From the NCBI RefSeq assembly GCF_000188695.1, contig NW_004754903.1, forward strand, positions 178,883 to 201,382: DNA of 22,500 nucleotides, read 5' to 3'. The notes under the pieces are model-generated. The model made no database searches. It had not been told where the DNA came from and was given only the letters and a program-made list of their open reading frames with translations. This DNA comes from Salpingoeca rosetta. Its lineage: Eukaryota > Opisthokonta > Choanoflagellata > Craspedida > Salpingoecidae. The number at the start of each line of letters is the position of its first letter. Position 1 is the first letter of the stretch. The translations under genes and the position numbers were made by a program. This document shows positions 21,383-22,500 of the stretch, piece by piece.

Positions 21383-22249
21383 TCAACGCACGTACAGCTC
21401 CACAAATGTCGCATCAGAATCCCGTCCAAGAAAACCGAGAACTCGTTGTTCTTCAGTCGCGAAATAGCTGTCGGGCCCAAGGGAGCCGCTGTGTCCAACA
21501 TCATCAAGTGGACACGCCTGATTGTAGCGGAAGCTCCAGCCGAAACCACATGTAGGTGACTGCCCGTTCGGGTCATGGTCGCGAGGATTCAGGTACACCT
21601 TGGTATCACACCGATCGGGATTGCTTGTAATGTTCTGTTGTGTCGCAGCAAACGACGGACAGCCTGAGGAGCAGGGTACTGGAACGCTCGCAAACAGCGA
21701 CGAAAGGGACTGCTGGGCGAGCGCGTCCTCGTATGCAATCCACTCGCCAATGTCCGACACGAAGAGCAAGTCTGTTGTCTGACCGAACCAGGCCGTACCC
21801 TTGAAGTCGCCGCTGCCTTGCGCTGTCCCCACCAGTTCGTTGTTAGACCACAAAATGTAATTGCTCCACGTCCACGTATCCACGCCATCGTTGGAGAAGC
21901 GAGCTGCCAGCGTCCATGGGCGTGCATCGCCGCCAACGAGTCGCGTCTCGCACTTGTGACCAAGAAATGCGGCGGTGTCCAGTCCAATCGAGCACGGGTG
22001 TATGGAGGAGGAACTGCCACGAGCCACATTGACGAGGGACGCCACCGTGTGTTGAAGTTCTTGCACATCCACGCCATTCACCAGCACAGGCTGGGAAGGG
22101 TCCGTGGTGTTGATGATGAGGCGACCAAAATCGTCCTCCTCCAACACGGCTTCGCCAGTGCATGTCCCAACCAACGCAGTCAGGAGCAACACAGCGAGGA
22201 GGGTCAATGTGTGCGAGGTCATGGTCCGGACAGAGGAGGGCCGTGCCAT
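21383..22249 (-). CDS. Secreted single-exon protein with fibrinogen-like (WTLAARFSNDG…TWTW) core
   Basis: One uninterrupted frame of 288 residues, the only intronless gene here. The start at 22249 has an excellent context (AAAATGG) and gives a classic signal peptide: MARPSSVRTM n-region, LTLLAVLLLTALVG core, cleavage near Thr-Cys-Thr-Gly. A Met at 22297 in the same frame would add 16 residues before it and is less likely. The mature protein has seven Cys (86, 100, 193, 197, 214, 234, 246) and two N-glycosylation sequons (NTT near 47, NIT near 206). The centre reads GGDARPWTLAARFSNDGVDT then WTWSNYILW, and LLFVSDIGEWIAYED. The end is GFLGRDSDATFVELYVR. I associate the WTL-ARFSNDG-DTWTW and ELYVR pattern with fibrinogen-related lectin-like domains of bacteria and protists. 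This is recollection, not a search. Role unknown; extracellular. Confidence 0.75.
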   Translation of the reverse strand: MARPSSVRTMTSHTLTLLAVLLLTALVGTCTGEAVLEEDDFGRLIINTTDPSQPVLVNGVDVQELQHTVASLVNVARGSSSSIHPCSIGLDTAAFLGHKCETRLVGGDARPWTLAARFSNDGVDTWTWSNYILWSNNELVGTAQGSGDFKGTAWFGQTTDLLFVSDIGEWIAYEDALAQQSLSSLFASVPVPCSSGCPSFAATQQNITSNPDRCDTKVYLNPRDHDPNGQSPTCGFGWSFRYNQACPLDDVGHSGSLGPDSYFATEEQRVLGFLGRDSDATFVELYVR

Positions 22250-22500
22250 TTTGGCTGTGGTCTTGACGTGGTGCTGGTGTGATTTCTGACAAGTCAAAAA
22301 TTACGTGAAGGAGTGTGCGAGGGTCTTCCGAGCTCCAGACCCATGAGATACCTGAAGTCAGTTGACAGTTCGACTTTGTCACATTTGTACCTGGTCCTCT
22401 CAGGTCCTCGGCGACCGAATCAAATGTATCAATTCCTTGTTCGCAGCCCTCTCTCTCTCTCTCTCTCTCTTGTTCGCCTTGCTCTTTCGCTTCGCCTTCT
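22250..22500. other. Spacer with (CT)n and possible exon of an upstream minus-strand gene
   Basis: Upstream of the secreted protein. A (CT)n run lies at 22449–22470. From 22500 down to 22391 the minus strand is open and Lys/Arg-rich, then reads CEQGIDTFDSVAEDLRGP before a GTACAA donor-like site. This could be a coding exon of a neighbouring gene, or chance. No joining exon can be proposed. Confidence 0.25.
22449..22470 (+). repeat. (CT)n dinucleotide repeat
   Basis: A pure CT run of 11 units near the window end. On the minus strand it reads as an Arg-Glu repeat if the adjoining candidate exon is coding. Confidence 0.95.

Overview
The window is eukaryotic, intron-rich, GC-rich protist DNA. 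Genes carry many short phased exons with GT–AG introns of about 140–330 bases. The introns are packed with (TG)n/(CA)n and related microsatellites, and these make up most of the apparent open frames. The PDIA5 ortholog, the animal-style kinesin-14, the bacterial-looking secreted metallopeptidase and the microsatellite-laden introns fit a choanoflagellate best (Salpingoeca/Monosiga type). That assignment is an inference from style, not from a database match.

Layout. (1) 1–4882, minus: 5' and stalk part of a kinesin-14; 15 coding exons can be phased, and the gene leaves the window just as the motor domain begins. (2) 4883–5510: divergent promoter region. (3) 5511–11430, plus: a complete 19-exon ER protein disulfide isomerase of the PDIA5 type, with an N-terminal b-like domain, four CGHC thioredoxin domains and a C-terminal KEEL. 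(4) 11852–16258, minus, convergent with the PDI: an 8-exon secreted zinc metallopeptidase with HExxHxxGxxH, three PPC-like beta domains and a hydrophobic C-terminus; two of its exons are only 14 and 21 bases. (5) 16496–17487, minus: probable coding exons of an unrecognised protein (low confidence). (6) 17488–18578: intergenic, with a 9-bp minisatellite. (7) 18579–20603, minus: a Sec14/CRAL-TRIO lipid-transfer protein whose central exon is absent from this sequence. (8) 20604–21382: intergenic, with a perfect 14-bp hairpin. (9) 21383–22249, minus: a single-exon secreted Cys-containing protein with a WTLAARFSNDG…TWTW core. (10) 22250–22500: spacer, (CT)n and a possible exon of another gene.

The genes do not form a pathway. 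The PDI and the two secreted proteins share the secretory route. The most interesting signals are structural. Introns are polarised, with TG/GGT-rich sequence near the donor and CA/CCA-rich sequence near the acceptor on the sense strand. All four PDI active sites are interrupted at the same Trp codon but in different phases. The metallopeptidase zinc motif is split over three exons around a 14-base microexon. The reading phase of the Sec14 gene shows that an exon is missing between two microsatellites.
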